Shown here in pieces: positions 10,283-18,495 of a stretch of 21,013 nt of DNA. Position numbers and translations under genes: made by a program. Position 1 is the stretch's first letter, and every line of letters starts with the position of its first letter. This DNA is from Saccoglossus kowalevskii. Lineage: Eukaryota > Hemichordata > Enteropneusta > Harrimaniidae. Under the pieces are notes generated by a model. That model had not been told where the DNA came from. It was given only the letters and a program-made list of their open reading frames with translations, and did no database searches. The DNA lies in NCBI RefSeq assembly GCF_000003605.2, contig NW_003132373.1:15755-36767 (forward strand), given 5' to 3'.

Positions 10283-10644
10283 GTGAATATTTAATGACAA
10301 TGACATGATAAATGTTTGTATCATTTGAGTCAGTGTTGGTGAATGTCAGTAAATGTTTGTGTCAGTGAATATTTAATGACAATGAGTTGATAAATGTTTA
10401 AGTCATTTAATTTGGTGTCAGTGAATGTCAGTAAATGTTTGTGTCAGTGAATATTTAAAGACAATGACTTGACAAATGTTTAACTTATATAAGTCAGTGT
10501 CAGTGAATGTCAGTAAATGTTTATATCAGTGAATATTTAATGACAATGAGTCGATAAATGTTTAAGTAATTTGAGTCGGTGCCGGTGAATGTCAGTAAAT
10601 GTTTGTGTCAGTGAATATTGAAGCCATTGTACAAGTGAATGTCA
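10283..10644 (+). repeat. 82-bp minisatellite, four copies
   Basis: Units start at 10283, 10365, 10447 and 10529, with a truncated fifth at 10611, giving an exact 82-bp period. Each unit runs GTGAATATTTAATGACAATG, a variable middle, then GTCAGTAAATGTTTGTGTCA. A shorter GTCAGTGAATGT sub-motif recurs inside and at the right edge (10641-10652), where it supplies the glycosyltransferase stop codon. On the minus strand three of the four units carry ATTAAA, a common variant polyadenylation hexamer, so the array may serve as the 3' UTR and poly(A) region. That role is inference. Confidence 0.9.
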
Positions 10645-11721
10645 GTGAATGTTAACTCTACAAGAATCTTGGAAGTCCTTGTGAGAATTGTAAATGGATT
10701 TCAAAGTCAGCAATCTATACTTCAGTTTACGTGCTCTATCAAACGCTACGTCATAGTTAATAAGTACATCTAATATATACTTTGTCCACGTGTCAACGTC
10801 ACGTTCAAGTGACACATTATTGAGTCCGACGTTAACAATTAATTGACTTGCTTCATCCGGGATATTCTCATTTAAGAACTGAGCCAGACCTGAATGTATC
10901 GTGACCAGTACAGGAATCCCAGCAGCCAATGCCTCTAAGCCTGCCATACCGAATGGTTCACTGCGAGACGCCACAATTACAAGGTGGCTCTGTCTCAAGT
11001 CAGTCCTTATTTGGTCATGTGATCCGTATGGGTAGAGGTTAACTTTCAAATACGCAGACATGACATGCTCAAAAATGTGTTCTTTGGTCTGTTGGTGTTC
11101 TCCAAATGGAATGCCCCGAATTGTCCACGTTGGCGGAATCTTGTTCATTTTGTGAAATACCTCCGCGACTTGACTGAGAGCCATGGCAATTACGTCATAA
11201 CCTTTGAGATGTTTGACTCCAATCACCCGTCCAATTGTTAAAATCCGACGGACGTGATTAGGTTCAGGTCTCATAGGATCAATGTCAAAAAAGTCTTTCG
11301 CGGGCACCGGAAGGAATAGCCTGTGGTCAATGTACGTCGACGCGAGGAATTTATTATCAAAATGATTGAAAACTCTTGGTCCAACAGAAAATACTATATC
11401 TGCTTGCTCAGCTTGGAGTCTGATTTCTGTTTCTTTGTCTTCTATGAGTGCCGGCGTCCAATTATCTTTGTAAATTTCAGTGTCTTCGGGAATCACGTGG
11501 TTGAAAAGTATAACTTGCGCATGCGGGAACACCTCGTCCCTGACAAAGATGGCAGATTCTGACGTCATAGGTACGTGACCAACAATGACGTCGGCACTGA
11601 TATCACGCAACAATGGAAAGTATGTCATGGGGTGTAGCATCGTCATATGAATGTCGTGCTGCAAACTCGTCCTTAACTTAGGAAGTAGCAAAGTTATGTT
11701 TCTCTTCTGTGCGTCCCTTTG
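10642..11721 (-). CDS. Glycosyltransferase exon 4 (catalytic domain, 3' end)
   Basis: The acceptor is TTATTATAG followed by CAA AGG GAC, in phase 0 with exon 3. The exon encodes residues 140-498, including both conserved glutamates and most of each Rossmann fold. The frame before the leucine codon TTG at 11691 is also coding, adding ten residues (QRDAQKRNIT). The final codons AAC ATT CAC TGA are copied from the minisatellite motif on the other strand. Confidence 0.88.
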   Translation of the reverse strand, partial: QRDAQKRNITLLLPKLRTSLQHDIHMTMLHPMTYFPLLRDISADVIVGHVPMTSESAIFVRDEVFPHAQVILFNHVIPEDTEIYKDNWTPALIEDKETEIRLQAEQADIVFSVGPRVFNHFDNKFLASTYIDHRLFLPVPAKDFFDIDPMRPEPNHVRRILTIGRVIGVKHLKGYDVIAMALSQVAEVFHKMNKIPPTWTIRGIPFGEHQQTKEHIFEHVMSAYLKVNLYPYGSHDQIRTDLRQSHLVIVASRSEPFGMAGLEALAAGIPVLVTIHSGLAQFLNENIPDEASQLIVNVGLNNVSLERDVDTWTKYILDVLINYDVAFDRARKLKYRLLTLKSIYNSHKDFQDSCRVNIH

Positions 11722-12110
11722 CTATAATAAATGATAAAATACTGTGAGTGTATCCTATAGTTTAATGCCCGCGTCCTGTTCCATATAGAGACGCACACAG
11801 CGCGCACGTGTAAAATACATTGTTTATTTACTTGAAATTCGATCATGCGCTGCGCATGCGCGACAACCACCGCGCTTTAAACACATCCACGGTCGTGGCT
11901 GTCACTGCTAATAGCCACACACGTACGCTTCGCACAATGCTATGAAATTTCATGAAATATAGAGTTACTATGGATACAACCCTGATTTTTTATAGTAATT
12001 AGTGGTGTGGAGGTAGGCAGTGATTGTGTATTATCAAATACTAGTACACTAAACAAGTCACAATTATAAAGTTGGATTTCTACTATCGAAGAATTCGAAT
12101 GTACTATGTA

Positions 12111-12152
<42 letters not shown>

Positions 12153-14164
12153 AGTTGTGGATATTGCAAAAATCGAAAAAGCGTTTGTTATTAAAAAGTG
12201 TAAAGCACTACTATTAGCCCAGATATTTCCAAGAGAACGATTTGAATTCACAGGTGTGTATCTGGGAGTTTTAGTGCCATGGTCGCTATTTCCATACACA
12301 CATGCTATCACCAAATGCTATCAGCTGGATTTGGGTTTCCCATTACTCAGTATTAATAATACAAAGTATTATAGTGTCTTTGTCGGTTGGATTGTTATTG
12401 GAATGTGTATGAATATGGTATCGGTATGATGTGATCTCTAATTAAAGGGCGGTGGTCGTCGCGCCGTGCACGAGTTCAAAAAAAGAACGTTATCAAGGTT
12501 TAAAGCGGGGAAGTCGTCACCTACGCATGTGTCAGATAGCCATAGCGTGTCATTGACTACAAACAAGCGCCTACCCATGAGCCTCTGCGTTCTTAGCGTG
12601 TAGTGTTGTCATCGCTTGGGACTCAATTCCCGCGCGTGCGCAGGTGACGACCCTCTCGCTTTAAATAGATTCATTTTAATTCATATCCATTTGGTTTGCA
12701 TCAATTGTAATGGCATATGTATGAAAAGTAGATATATGCGTCAGTGTTACTTACAATAATGTTCACATCTCACCTCTTTCTCAGATGCTTGTAAAACAAT
12801 TGATGTAACATTGTGACCAGCTTGTCTCGCGAGATTCGATATCAGGTAATGCACACTGGTAATTCCGCTGCCATGCGCATGCCCCATTCCCCAATAGTCT
12901 CCAATGATTAAAACATTACTACAGAATCAAGACACGGATAAGGTTATATCACCCTCTGGATATTATCATGAAGCAATGTGAAGTAATTTTATATTAAAGG
13001 CGCGATTGGAATTAGTAATGGTCGCCAGCGCATGCATGTGCTGGAAAAAAAAAAACAAGCACAAAAAATTAGACCTGCTTCTAAAAATGTGAAATTTTGC
13101 TAATCAGAGACATGTGATAAGTCTGGATTAGGTGTGATAAGCCGATTTGACCACCGCCATTATGAACATAATGTGTATTTGTTCGTACATTACTGGCTGC
13201 TTACCTATTGGTGTATGGTTTACTGCATCCAGAATCTAAAGGAGTTGATTGTGGCTTGCGGAAATCTGTAAAACAAAAAGTATAGTGTTTATGTTTGGAT
13301 TTATGAGTATATTTTAGATCAAGTTATTATCAAGTTCAATAAAGCTTTAAAGCAAATGGCTGCCGAGATTTCGTTGAGCGAATCACGTGACAAGTTCTTG
13401 CCCCGTGTCCAGCTTTCTTCATACTTCCGGTAATCGCATCCACTGTTCCCCTGATCTACGTAACCATGGTATTTGAAACAGTGGATTCTATGTCCGGGGA
13501 GAATGGGATTATTATTTGAGGGGCAAAGACTTTAAATCTGGTGGCACTCTCACTCTCAACGAGATATCGGCGGCCATTGAACATTACACAGTGTAATGAG
13601 ATTCAATTTTGAACACTGCAGTGGGAACTATATATTGTTACCAGATTAAATGTTTAACACGGTGCAATATTATTAGATTTAATTTTGAACTCCGCACAAA
13701 TTTATCAATATCAAATTTACGCTTCGTACTAAGTACGGAATATATATTATTCCTACTGGATATTTAAGTCTTGGGGCACCAATGCCAATTTTGGTAAAAT
13801 GATTTTGTATAGTCTGCATTTTAAAAATGGACAAATATTTTAATAAAAACTAAAAACAATATTTGAAACAGCCTGTATTGTCCAAAATGATGATGAAATT
13901 TAGGAAATTTTCTACAAAATGTGAAAATATTTGCACTAAATTTTGTTGTGAAAAAATCTGGCACATTAAAATGTTTTAATATTGTAGGTGCGTTCATAGG
14001 ATAATATGTGATAGTTTGGCGCTGATTCTGTATCTTATTCATAGAAATAACAGCTTGTTTTTCTAATCTAGTTTGAAAATCCGAAATAATTTATTCCTTG
14101 TTATACCTGGTGTGAGTTTATGGCTGTCAGGATACTTGTTCAACTCGTCTTGTAGCACTTGCTT

Positions 14165-14213
<49 letters not shown>

Positions 14214-14317
14214 GGCACCGGTGTTTGTTGTGATTGTTGGTACCCGGATCCAAAGATAATGTATATCAACACACACGTGACAAATGACGTCATTCCATAG
14301 AGAACAAACCAATGCAT
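10642..14317 (-). CDS. GT-B glycosyltransferase (GT4-type), type II membrane protein, four exons
   Basis: The spliced coding sequence joins 14107-14317, 13205-13265, 12774-12918 and 10642-11721. It totals 1497 bases, giving 498 residues plus stop, with every junction in phase and GT-AG. Residues about 6-23 form a hydrophobic anchor with little before it, typical of Golgi or ER type II enzymes. A Gln-rich stem with 16 consecutive Gln follows. Residues about 92-139 give the first Rossmann strand and helix (NVLIIGDYWGMGHAHG). Residues about 300-498 give the second Rossmann domain with GRVIGVKHLKG and the family motif SEPFGMAGLEALAAG, whose E394 and E402 form the E-x7-E that contacts the donor sugar nucleotide. 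Family knowledge supports a retaining transferase using an NDP-sugar; donor and acceptor cannot be read from sequence. I know no vertebrate orthologue, so no symbol is given. A 5' UTR intron acceptor (TTTTTCAG) lies 23 bases before the ATG. Confidence 0.85.
12112..12150 (+). repeat. (GTT)13 microsatellite
   Basis: Thirteen perfect GTT units are followed by GTAGTTG. On the gene's sense strand this is (AAC)n, the same trinucleotide class as the polyglutamine tract in exon 1. The long valine-rich or threonine-rich open frames across it are artefacts. Confidence 0.95.
12500..12664 (+). mobile_element. TTAA-flanked MITE, copy 2 (165 bp)
   Basis: This copy is complete, with TTAA at 12500-12503 and at 12661-12664. 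The ends read AGCGGGGAAGTCGTCACCT and, from the other strand, AGCGAGAGGGTCGTCACCT. The interior matches copy 1 in the same orientation. It lies in intron 3 of the glycosyltransferase. Confidence 0.88.
12774..12918 (-). CDS. Glycosyltransferase exon 3 (N-terminal Rossmann strand)
   Basis: This exon is 145 bases with acceptor TTCTGTAG and donor GAG|GTGAGA. Its first base, T, completes a serine codon begun in exon 2. The next 48 codons give residues 92-139: strand NVLIIG, a glycine/histidine-rich loop (GMGHAHGSG) suited to nucleotide-sugar contact, then helix SVHYLISNLARQAGH and strand VTSIVLQ. It is too interrupted to show as a long open frame, but splice sites and domain logic agree. Confidence 0.85.
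13205..13265 (-). CDS. Glycosyltransferase exon 2 (stem linker)
   Basis: This 61-base exon has a strong acceptor (TTTTTGTTTTACAG) and donor (ATAG|GTAAGC). It encodes a polar linker, FRKPQSTPLDSGCSKPYTN, flanked by split Asp and Ser codons. The one-base overhang of exon 1 and the two-base overhang needed by exon 3 both fit exactly. Such a junction match is unlikely by chance. Confidence 0.8.
13266..14106 (-). other. Glycosyltransferase intron 1
   Basis: The donor is CCAG|GTATAA and the acceptor TTTTACAG. Inside are a perfect 17-base palindrome at 13582-13598 (CATTACAC-A-GTGTAATG), a pair of 10-base inverted arms (ATCCACTGTT and AACAGTGGAT) near 13438-13487, and a short diverged direct repeat (TTCAATTTTGAAC and TTTAATTTTGAAC). 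No further exon is evident. Confidence 0.6.
14107..14317 (-). CDS. Glycosyltransferase exon 1 (membrane anchor and polyQ stem)
   Basis: ATG at 14315-14317 begins MHWFVLYGMTSFVTC, which leads into a hydrophobic segment of about 18 residues. A stem follows with Q-rich sequence and 16 consecutive glutamines, all encoded by CAA. The 211-base coding part ends in G|GTATAA, leaving one base for the next exon. An intron acceptor at about 14340 (TTTTTCAG|GG) leaves a 23-base 5' UTR in this exon. The open frame that continues past the donor to 14063 is read-through into the intron. Confidence 0.82.
14165..14212 (+). repeat. (TTG)16 = polyglutamine (CAA)16 in coding sequence
   Basis: Sixteen perfect TTG units occur, read as CAA glutamine codons on the minus strand with no CAG interruptions. 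Pure tracts of this length are usually length-polymorphic, which would vary the stem of the glycosyltransferase. Confidence 0.95.
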
Positions 14318-14453
14318 TATTACATTCTTCAGTGGAATCCCTGAAAAATCAACTCATTTCTTTCATGTCGTCTATTCTAGGCGTTTTTTTACCCATTAAC
14401 AACCATACCTTAATGATACTGATCCATGCCACCAAATGCTTCATCTCTGATAA

Positions 14454-15481
14454 TCGCCATACCCTAAGTAAGACCCGTTGAATACCATAGGATAAATAGG
14501 ACCTGTTGAACACCATACCCTAAATATAACACGTTGAACACCATACACTAAATAGAACACGTTGAACACCATACCCTAAATAGGACCTGTTGAACACCAT
14601 ACCCTAAATAGAACATGTTGAACACCATACCCTGAATAGGACATGTTGAACACCATACCCTAAATAAAACCCTTTGAACACCATACCCTAAATAGAACAC
14701 GTTGAACACCATACCCTAAATATGACCTGTTAAACACCACACCCTAAATAGAACACGTTGAACATCATACCCTAAATATGACCTGTTAAACACCGTACCA
14801 TAAATAAAACCCTTTGAACACCATACCCTGAATAAAACCCTTTTGAACACCATACCCTAAATATGACCTGTTAAACACCGTACCATAAATAAAACCCTTT
14901 GAACACCATACCCTGAATAAAACCCTTTTGAACACCATACCCTAAATATGACACGTTGAACACCATACCCTAAATAAAACCCTTTTGAACACCATACCCT
15001 AAATATGACACGTTGAACACCATATTCTAAATAAACCCTGTGCTCTCAATGGAACACCATACCCTAAATAAAGGTTCTCAATAGAACACCATACCCTAAA
15101 TAAGACCCATTGAACACCGTACCCCAAATAAGACCCGTTGAACACCGTACCCCAAATAAGGGCTCTCAATTGAACACCATACCCTAAAAGTGGCATTGCA
15201 ATTGAACACGGTTCCCTAAATGAAACATCTCAATGGAACACCATTCCCTAATTGAGACCTCTTAATTGAATACCATACCTCAAATGAAACCTCTCCATTA
15301 AAAAACATACCCCAAATGGAACCTCTCAATTGAACACTGTTTTCGAATGAAACCTCTCCATTTAACACCGTTCCCTGAATGAGATTTATACAGTGAATAT
15401 CGTTACCTAAGGAGACCTCTTAATTGAACCCTATGCAGTGTCATAAATGAGATTTCTGCATTGAGAACCGTGCCCTGGATG
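14454..15481 (+). repeat. 28-bp minisatellite with 85-bp higher-order repeat
   Basis: There are about 36 tandem units of roughly 28 bp around TTGAACACCATACCCTAAAT plus a variable GGACCTG, AACACG or AAACCCT tail. Units in the middle are very similar, while those after about 15180 decay gradually. Two successive 85-bp blocks (14771-14855 and 14856-14940) are identical and each comprises three unit variants, a sign of recent block duplication. Each unit contains CCCTAA, the telomere hexamer complement, but with 28-bp rather than 6-bp spacing. The array lies just 5' of glycosyltransferase exon 1, probably within its 5' UTR intron. Open frames inside are artefacts. Confidence 0.95.
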
Positions 15482-15800
15482 GTGTATACACTTTTATATT
15501 TGACCACCACTTGTGAAACAGAATTGGACAGATATGTTCATTAAAATCCAAACGAACCAGCACTAAAAAGAATTAAAAATATATTAAGGTCAATACACCT
15601 AATGAATATAACAATATTCGCCGCTTTTACAAAGGATAGTGGTATGACAAGTTCCCCCCCCCCGTGTATACACACACACACACTTTCAACCATTATATAT
15701 ATAAACCATATATATCTAAATTATAATATGTAAGCATTTAAAATTTATTTTGTGACATTTAACATTTTTAAACCTGCAAATAAACATGCAAAGAGATGAC
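15482..15800. other. AT-rich spacer with simple repeats
   Basis: The spacer holds a 10-C run (15654-15663), (CA)n near 15670 and an ATATATAT-rich tract near 15690-15720. No gene is seen. Confidence 0.5.
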
Positions 15801-15819
15801 ATCATCGTCTGCTTTGTTC

Positions 15820-16560
15820 GCTAAAGCGCAGTCGGTCGCAGCGTCCCATCTAGAAAGCGCGCGCTTCTAGTTTCCGCGACTGGTGGCACTGTCCTGTTCG
15901 TTGCCTCCCAACTGTGTTGCCCAATCGTGTCGATGAACTAAGGTAATTCGAGGGTGATTTATCCAAGCAAATGCGATAAACGAAGTGGGATTATGTCTAC
16001 AGAGCGCGAGTAGAGAGAGGTGAATTTGTTCTGTACTTTGTAGTGAGTAGTACTGTAACATTATTTGCGAAACGACATCGACGAAAGACCGACGTGATTT
16101 GTATTATCTTGGCGTCGACTTCACAGCCCGGGCACATTTTGCATAAACAAATGAAATTATCCCTGTTCTCAGGTGTGTTTTTCTTGTTTATACAGTCAGA
16201 TTAAATCAACAGTTGTTCCTCCTTCTATGATGGCTAACACCCACTAACTTTTCAATCATGTTCGTTCGCTGGATACCTTCTATTAAGTTTCGTTTGGCTT
16301 CGGCAAATCCCCGGCCTCTCGTAGAATTTGAAAATAACTGTTTACATAGACGGGACAGTTGCAAATAGCATGGTGTAACGATACGTCTACGTATATGTAC
16401 ACCGGATACGCACCCCTACGTATATATACGCACGCTGGCACAGACAGCCGATCCGCCGCGGCGATCTGGGGAATACTATGCGTACACACACTAGTGTAGC
16501 GTAGTGCAAGGCCGTAGCGGACACCGAGGCGGCGTACCAGTCAGTGACTGTCACGGTTTG
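15820..16560. promoter_or_regulatory. CpG-rich block, candidate promoter region
   Basis: CpG density rises sharply here, especially at 15830-15900 and 16430-16560 (GATCCGCCGCGGCGATC), against a CpG-poor surrounding. A near-perfect 21-base palindrome, CTAGAAAGCGCGCGCTTCTAG, lies at 15850-15870. A tract of alternating purine and pyrimidine, TACGTATATATACGCACGC, lies near 16418-16436. The position upstream of the minus-strand glycosyltransferase suggests its first (non-coding) exon and promoter. No exon can be placed with confidence. Confidence 0.35.
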
Positions 16561-16601
16561 CCTTTCGCTCGGGTGATCCCTACAATGCTACTCCACACCA
16601 C

Positions 16602-16935
16602 ACAACAGTCACTCGCCCACTTTGTCATATGCTGTTGTGAAGACAATTTCCAGAAAGACATTTTAAATTACTTATGCAGATTAAGCGGCCAGTGACTGTG
16701 AAACTGTTCCTGCGGATTTTTCAACAAGTTTTCCGCTTTTCAGTGGCAGCAAATCCACTAGTATTGACAACGCTACAAATAATAACAATAATGAACTCCC
16801 TGCCAACCCAAAATGGACTCAAGCACACTTTGATATGTCGCAGAGGGAGCTTTGGCCCATTACGGGTTGGCGGGTCGTTCATTATTGTTTAAATATTGAT
16901 TTGATATAGGCATATTTCAGAAAACGTAAAGGAAC
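16602..16935 (+). repeat. Duplicated segment, copy A
   Basis: This is highly similar to 18116-18432 over blocks AACAGTCACTCGCCC, TTTGTCATATGCTGTTGTG and most of the last 210 bases. Copy A holds a roughly 70-bp stretch after GAAGACAA that copy B lacks, and copy B has its own insertion after ACTCGCCCGC. It includes the foldback at 16784-16889. The few mismatches in the shared blocks suggest a fairly recent event. Confidence 0.88.
16784..16889. mobile_element. Foldback element within copy A (106 bp)
   Basis: Left arm AACAATAATGAAC-TCCCT-GCCAA pairs with the right arm ending GTTCATTATTGTT. The 32-base arms continue through ATAATGG and further imperfect pairing (ACTCAAGC with GAGCTTTGG). It has the shape of a short MITE or a long hairpin transcript. 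No target duplication is clear. Confidence 0.6.
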
Positions 16936-17000
16936 TTATCTGCCGCAAAAAAATCACCTCTCCCCCATTTATTGATTCTACAGGGAATGGTATGACGCAC

Positions 17001-17144
17001 CTTGGCTGCGCTTTATTGTAATATGGCCTCTTTCTCGGTTGTATGTTTTGGTTTTCACGCTTGGTTTCCGATGATTCAGACAATTGCTGTTGATATCGTC
17101 GTCCCTTATATCTCGGAAAAGTAGTCCTGGAACGAGGCGGTCTT
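17001..17144 (-). CDS. Candidate exon, possibly the 3' continuation of the LRR gene
   Basis: This is a 144-base segment with a strong acceptor (TTAATTCATTTTCAG) and a good donor (CCAAG|GTGCGT). Two of its three frames are open. In the phase dictated by the LRR donor at 18510 it reads EDRLVPGLLFRDIRDDD and onward, 48 codons that are hydrophilic and without a known domain. In the other open frame it reads an Arg/Gln-rich sequence (RPPRSRTTFPRYKGRRYQQQ), which would require a different upstream exon. Either way a further exon must lie to the left, and I could not identify it. Membership in the LRR gene is inference. Confidence 0.35.
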
Positions 17145-17509
17145 CTGAAAATGAATTAACATAAATACATTACAGCTGTATGCTACTGAAGCTCAAATAT
17201 TGCATTGTTCTCGTTTTTTCCGTTCACTGCGGATTACAATATCAACATGAGCCGAGAAAATTGTTTTTAAATAACAGATCGGACTCATATGACTCCTGCT
17301 TTCGAGTGTAATGAGAGTATGACGTGCGTACGTCGTTGGCCTGGCTGCTGTGCATCAACTACAACACAATACACTGTACGTAATTTGATTCCATGGTGTA
17401 ATTCCGTATAAGTGGGTCCCATGTTACCCCACATTTTAATTGTTGTCACCTTTCATATAATAAACCTACATAATACCCTGATAATACCAGTAATAGTACA
17501 TTATTCCTA
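17145..17509. other. No feature seen
   Basis: This is unassigned sequence between the candidate exon and the TA element. If the exon belongs to the LRR gene, this is intron. Confidence 0.4.
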
Positions 17510-17761
17510 TAAATTACGCCCTCTAGTGACGGAAAGCAACTGTGGCCTGAAAATTGCGTATGACGAGGGCGCTGCCGTTTAAAAAGACCTCTGTGTGTGA
17601 CTGTAAAGTCGTTTGTCATCTGGAATATAGTAAAATCTCTTAAAACAGAGTTTTCATTGATTAACGACTAATATAGATCAAATAGATATCGACGACTTGA
17701 CCGGTATTCGTATCACTCATTTACGTCATAGATGTGCTTCGACACTGGAGGGCGTGATTTA
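17510..17761. mobile_element. TA-flanked MITE with AATYACGCCCTC ends (252 bp)
   Basis: The terminal inverted repeats are AATTACGCCCTCTAGTG on the left and, from the other strand, AATCACGCCCTCCAGTG on the right. That is 15 of 17 matches, with TA at both outer edges. The interior has AGGGCGC motifs and no coding frame. A TA duplication fits mobilisation by a Tc1/mariner-type transposase (inference). A further AGAGGGCGCGATTT just outside the right end (17773-17786) looks like part of a neighbouring or nested copy. Confidence 0.7.
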
Positions 17762-18115
17762 CAACGATGATAGAGGGCGCGATTTCACACAGGCGAAGCA
17801 CTGGTGTTGTCTGTGGCAGCACAGAGGTTGCGTAAACTAGTTTAATTTCCTCGAAAACTGCTCGCACGAAAACAATGTTTTTGGTTGAATCAATGCTTAA
17901 TCAGTTGAATTATTTTTCTGGGAAATTTTTCTGGGAAAATTAACGTGTGTTTTTAATATTCCTAGAGTGACACGTTTGTAAATCACTAAGTGACACATAA
18001 CTTGTTTTATTTGACATTTTTCTTGGCATTTCTCTTATTCTAAATTGATAGGAAGTGGAACAAATATTCTATGGTTATAATTATGTGTTTGCCCACAGAA
18101 ATGTAATAGCAAATT
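17762..18115. other. No gene seen
   Basis: AT-rich sequence with a short ATTTTTCTGGGAAA tandem repetition near 17920-17940. It lies within the putative LRR-gene intron. Confidence 0.4.
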
Positions 18116-18432
18116 CAACAGTCACTCGCCCGCTTGCAATGTAAATGATTCAAAATAATATTTGATGGATAAAAAACAGTTTCGTTCTTAGTTTGTCATA
18201 TGCTGTTGTGAAGACAAGTTTCACCAAGTTTTCCGCTTTTCAGTGGCAGCAAATCCACTAGTATTAACAACGCTACAAAATAATAACAATAATGAACTCC
18301 CTGCCAACCCATAATGGACTCAAGCACACTTTGATATGTGGCAGAGCGAGCTTTGGCCCATTATTGATTGGCGGGTCGTTCATTATTGTTTAAATATTGA
18401 TTTAATGTAGGCAAATTTCAGAGAACGTAAAA
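18116..18432 (+). repeat. Duplicated segment, copy B
   Basis: Direct-orientation partner of 16602-16935, about 1.5 kb away. Blocks shared at high identity include CAACAGTCACTCGCCC, GTTTGTCATATGCTGTTG and the 210 bases from AAGTTTTCCGC to GAGAACGTAAA. The foldback lies at 18285-18390. The copy ends only about 64 bases from the LRR stop codon. Confidence 0.88.
18285..18390. mobile_element. Foldback element within copy B (106 bp)
   Basis: It has the same inverted arms as 16784-16889: ACAATAATGAACTCCCTGCC on the left and, from the other strand, ACAATAATGAACGACCCGCC on the right. The loops differ by a few substitutions between copies, so both were duplicated with the larger segment. Confidence 0.6.
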
Positions 18433-18495
18433 AATGTAAACTTAGTTAGTTCTTTGGTGTTCGGTTTAGATATGTTGTATTGTTAAACCATACTG

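Larger units (their letters stand above)
11722..12773 (-). other. Glycosyltransferase intron 3, repeat-filled
   Basis: The intron is bounded by donor GAG|GTGAGA and acceptor ATTATAG|CAA. It contains a 165-bp TTAA MITE, a lone TTAA-type end at 12442, a degenerate end at 11877-11880 and a (GTT)13 microsatellite at 12112-12150. A full NRF-1-like site, TGCGCATGCGCG, lies near 11851-11862. No other exon is needed, since exons 3 and 4 join in phase. Confidence 0.7.

Noticed and set aside
10283-10644. CRISPR-like or satellite-coded peptide in the 82-bp array
   Set aside because: Tandem units without spacers and no sustained open frame.
12106-12429. Open frames rich in valine or threonine on both strands
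   Set aside because: They are produced by the (GTT)13 microsatellite inside the glycosyltransferase intron.
14063-14106. Extension of the anchor/polyQ open frame to a stop at 14063 as a separate small 84-residue protein
   Set aside because: A GTATAA donor at 14106 gives a phase-perfect join to three further exons with a coherent domain; the extension reads into intron.
14454-15481. CRISPR-like array of 28-bp repeats
   Set aside because: Units are contiguous without unique spacers and the genome is clearly eukaryotic; it is a minisatellite. The 65-codon open frame inside it is likewise an artefact.
16283-16489. 68-codon minus-strand open frame in the CpG-rich block
   Set aside because: No domain, no good splice sites, and the block's base composition explains the absence of stops.
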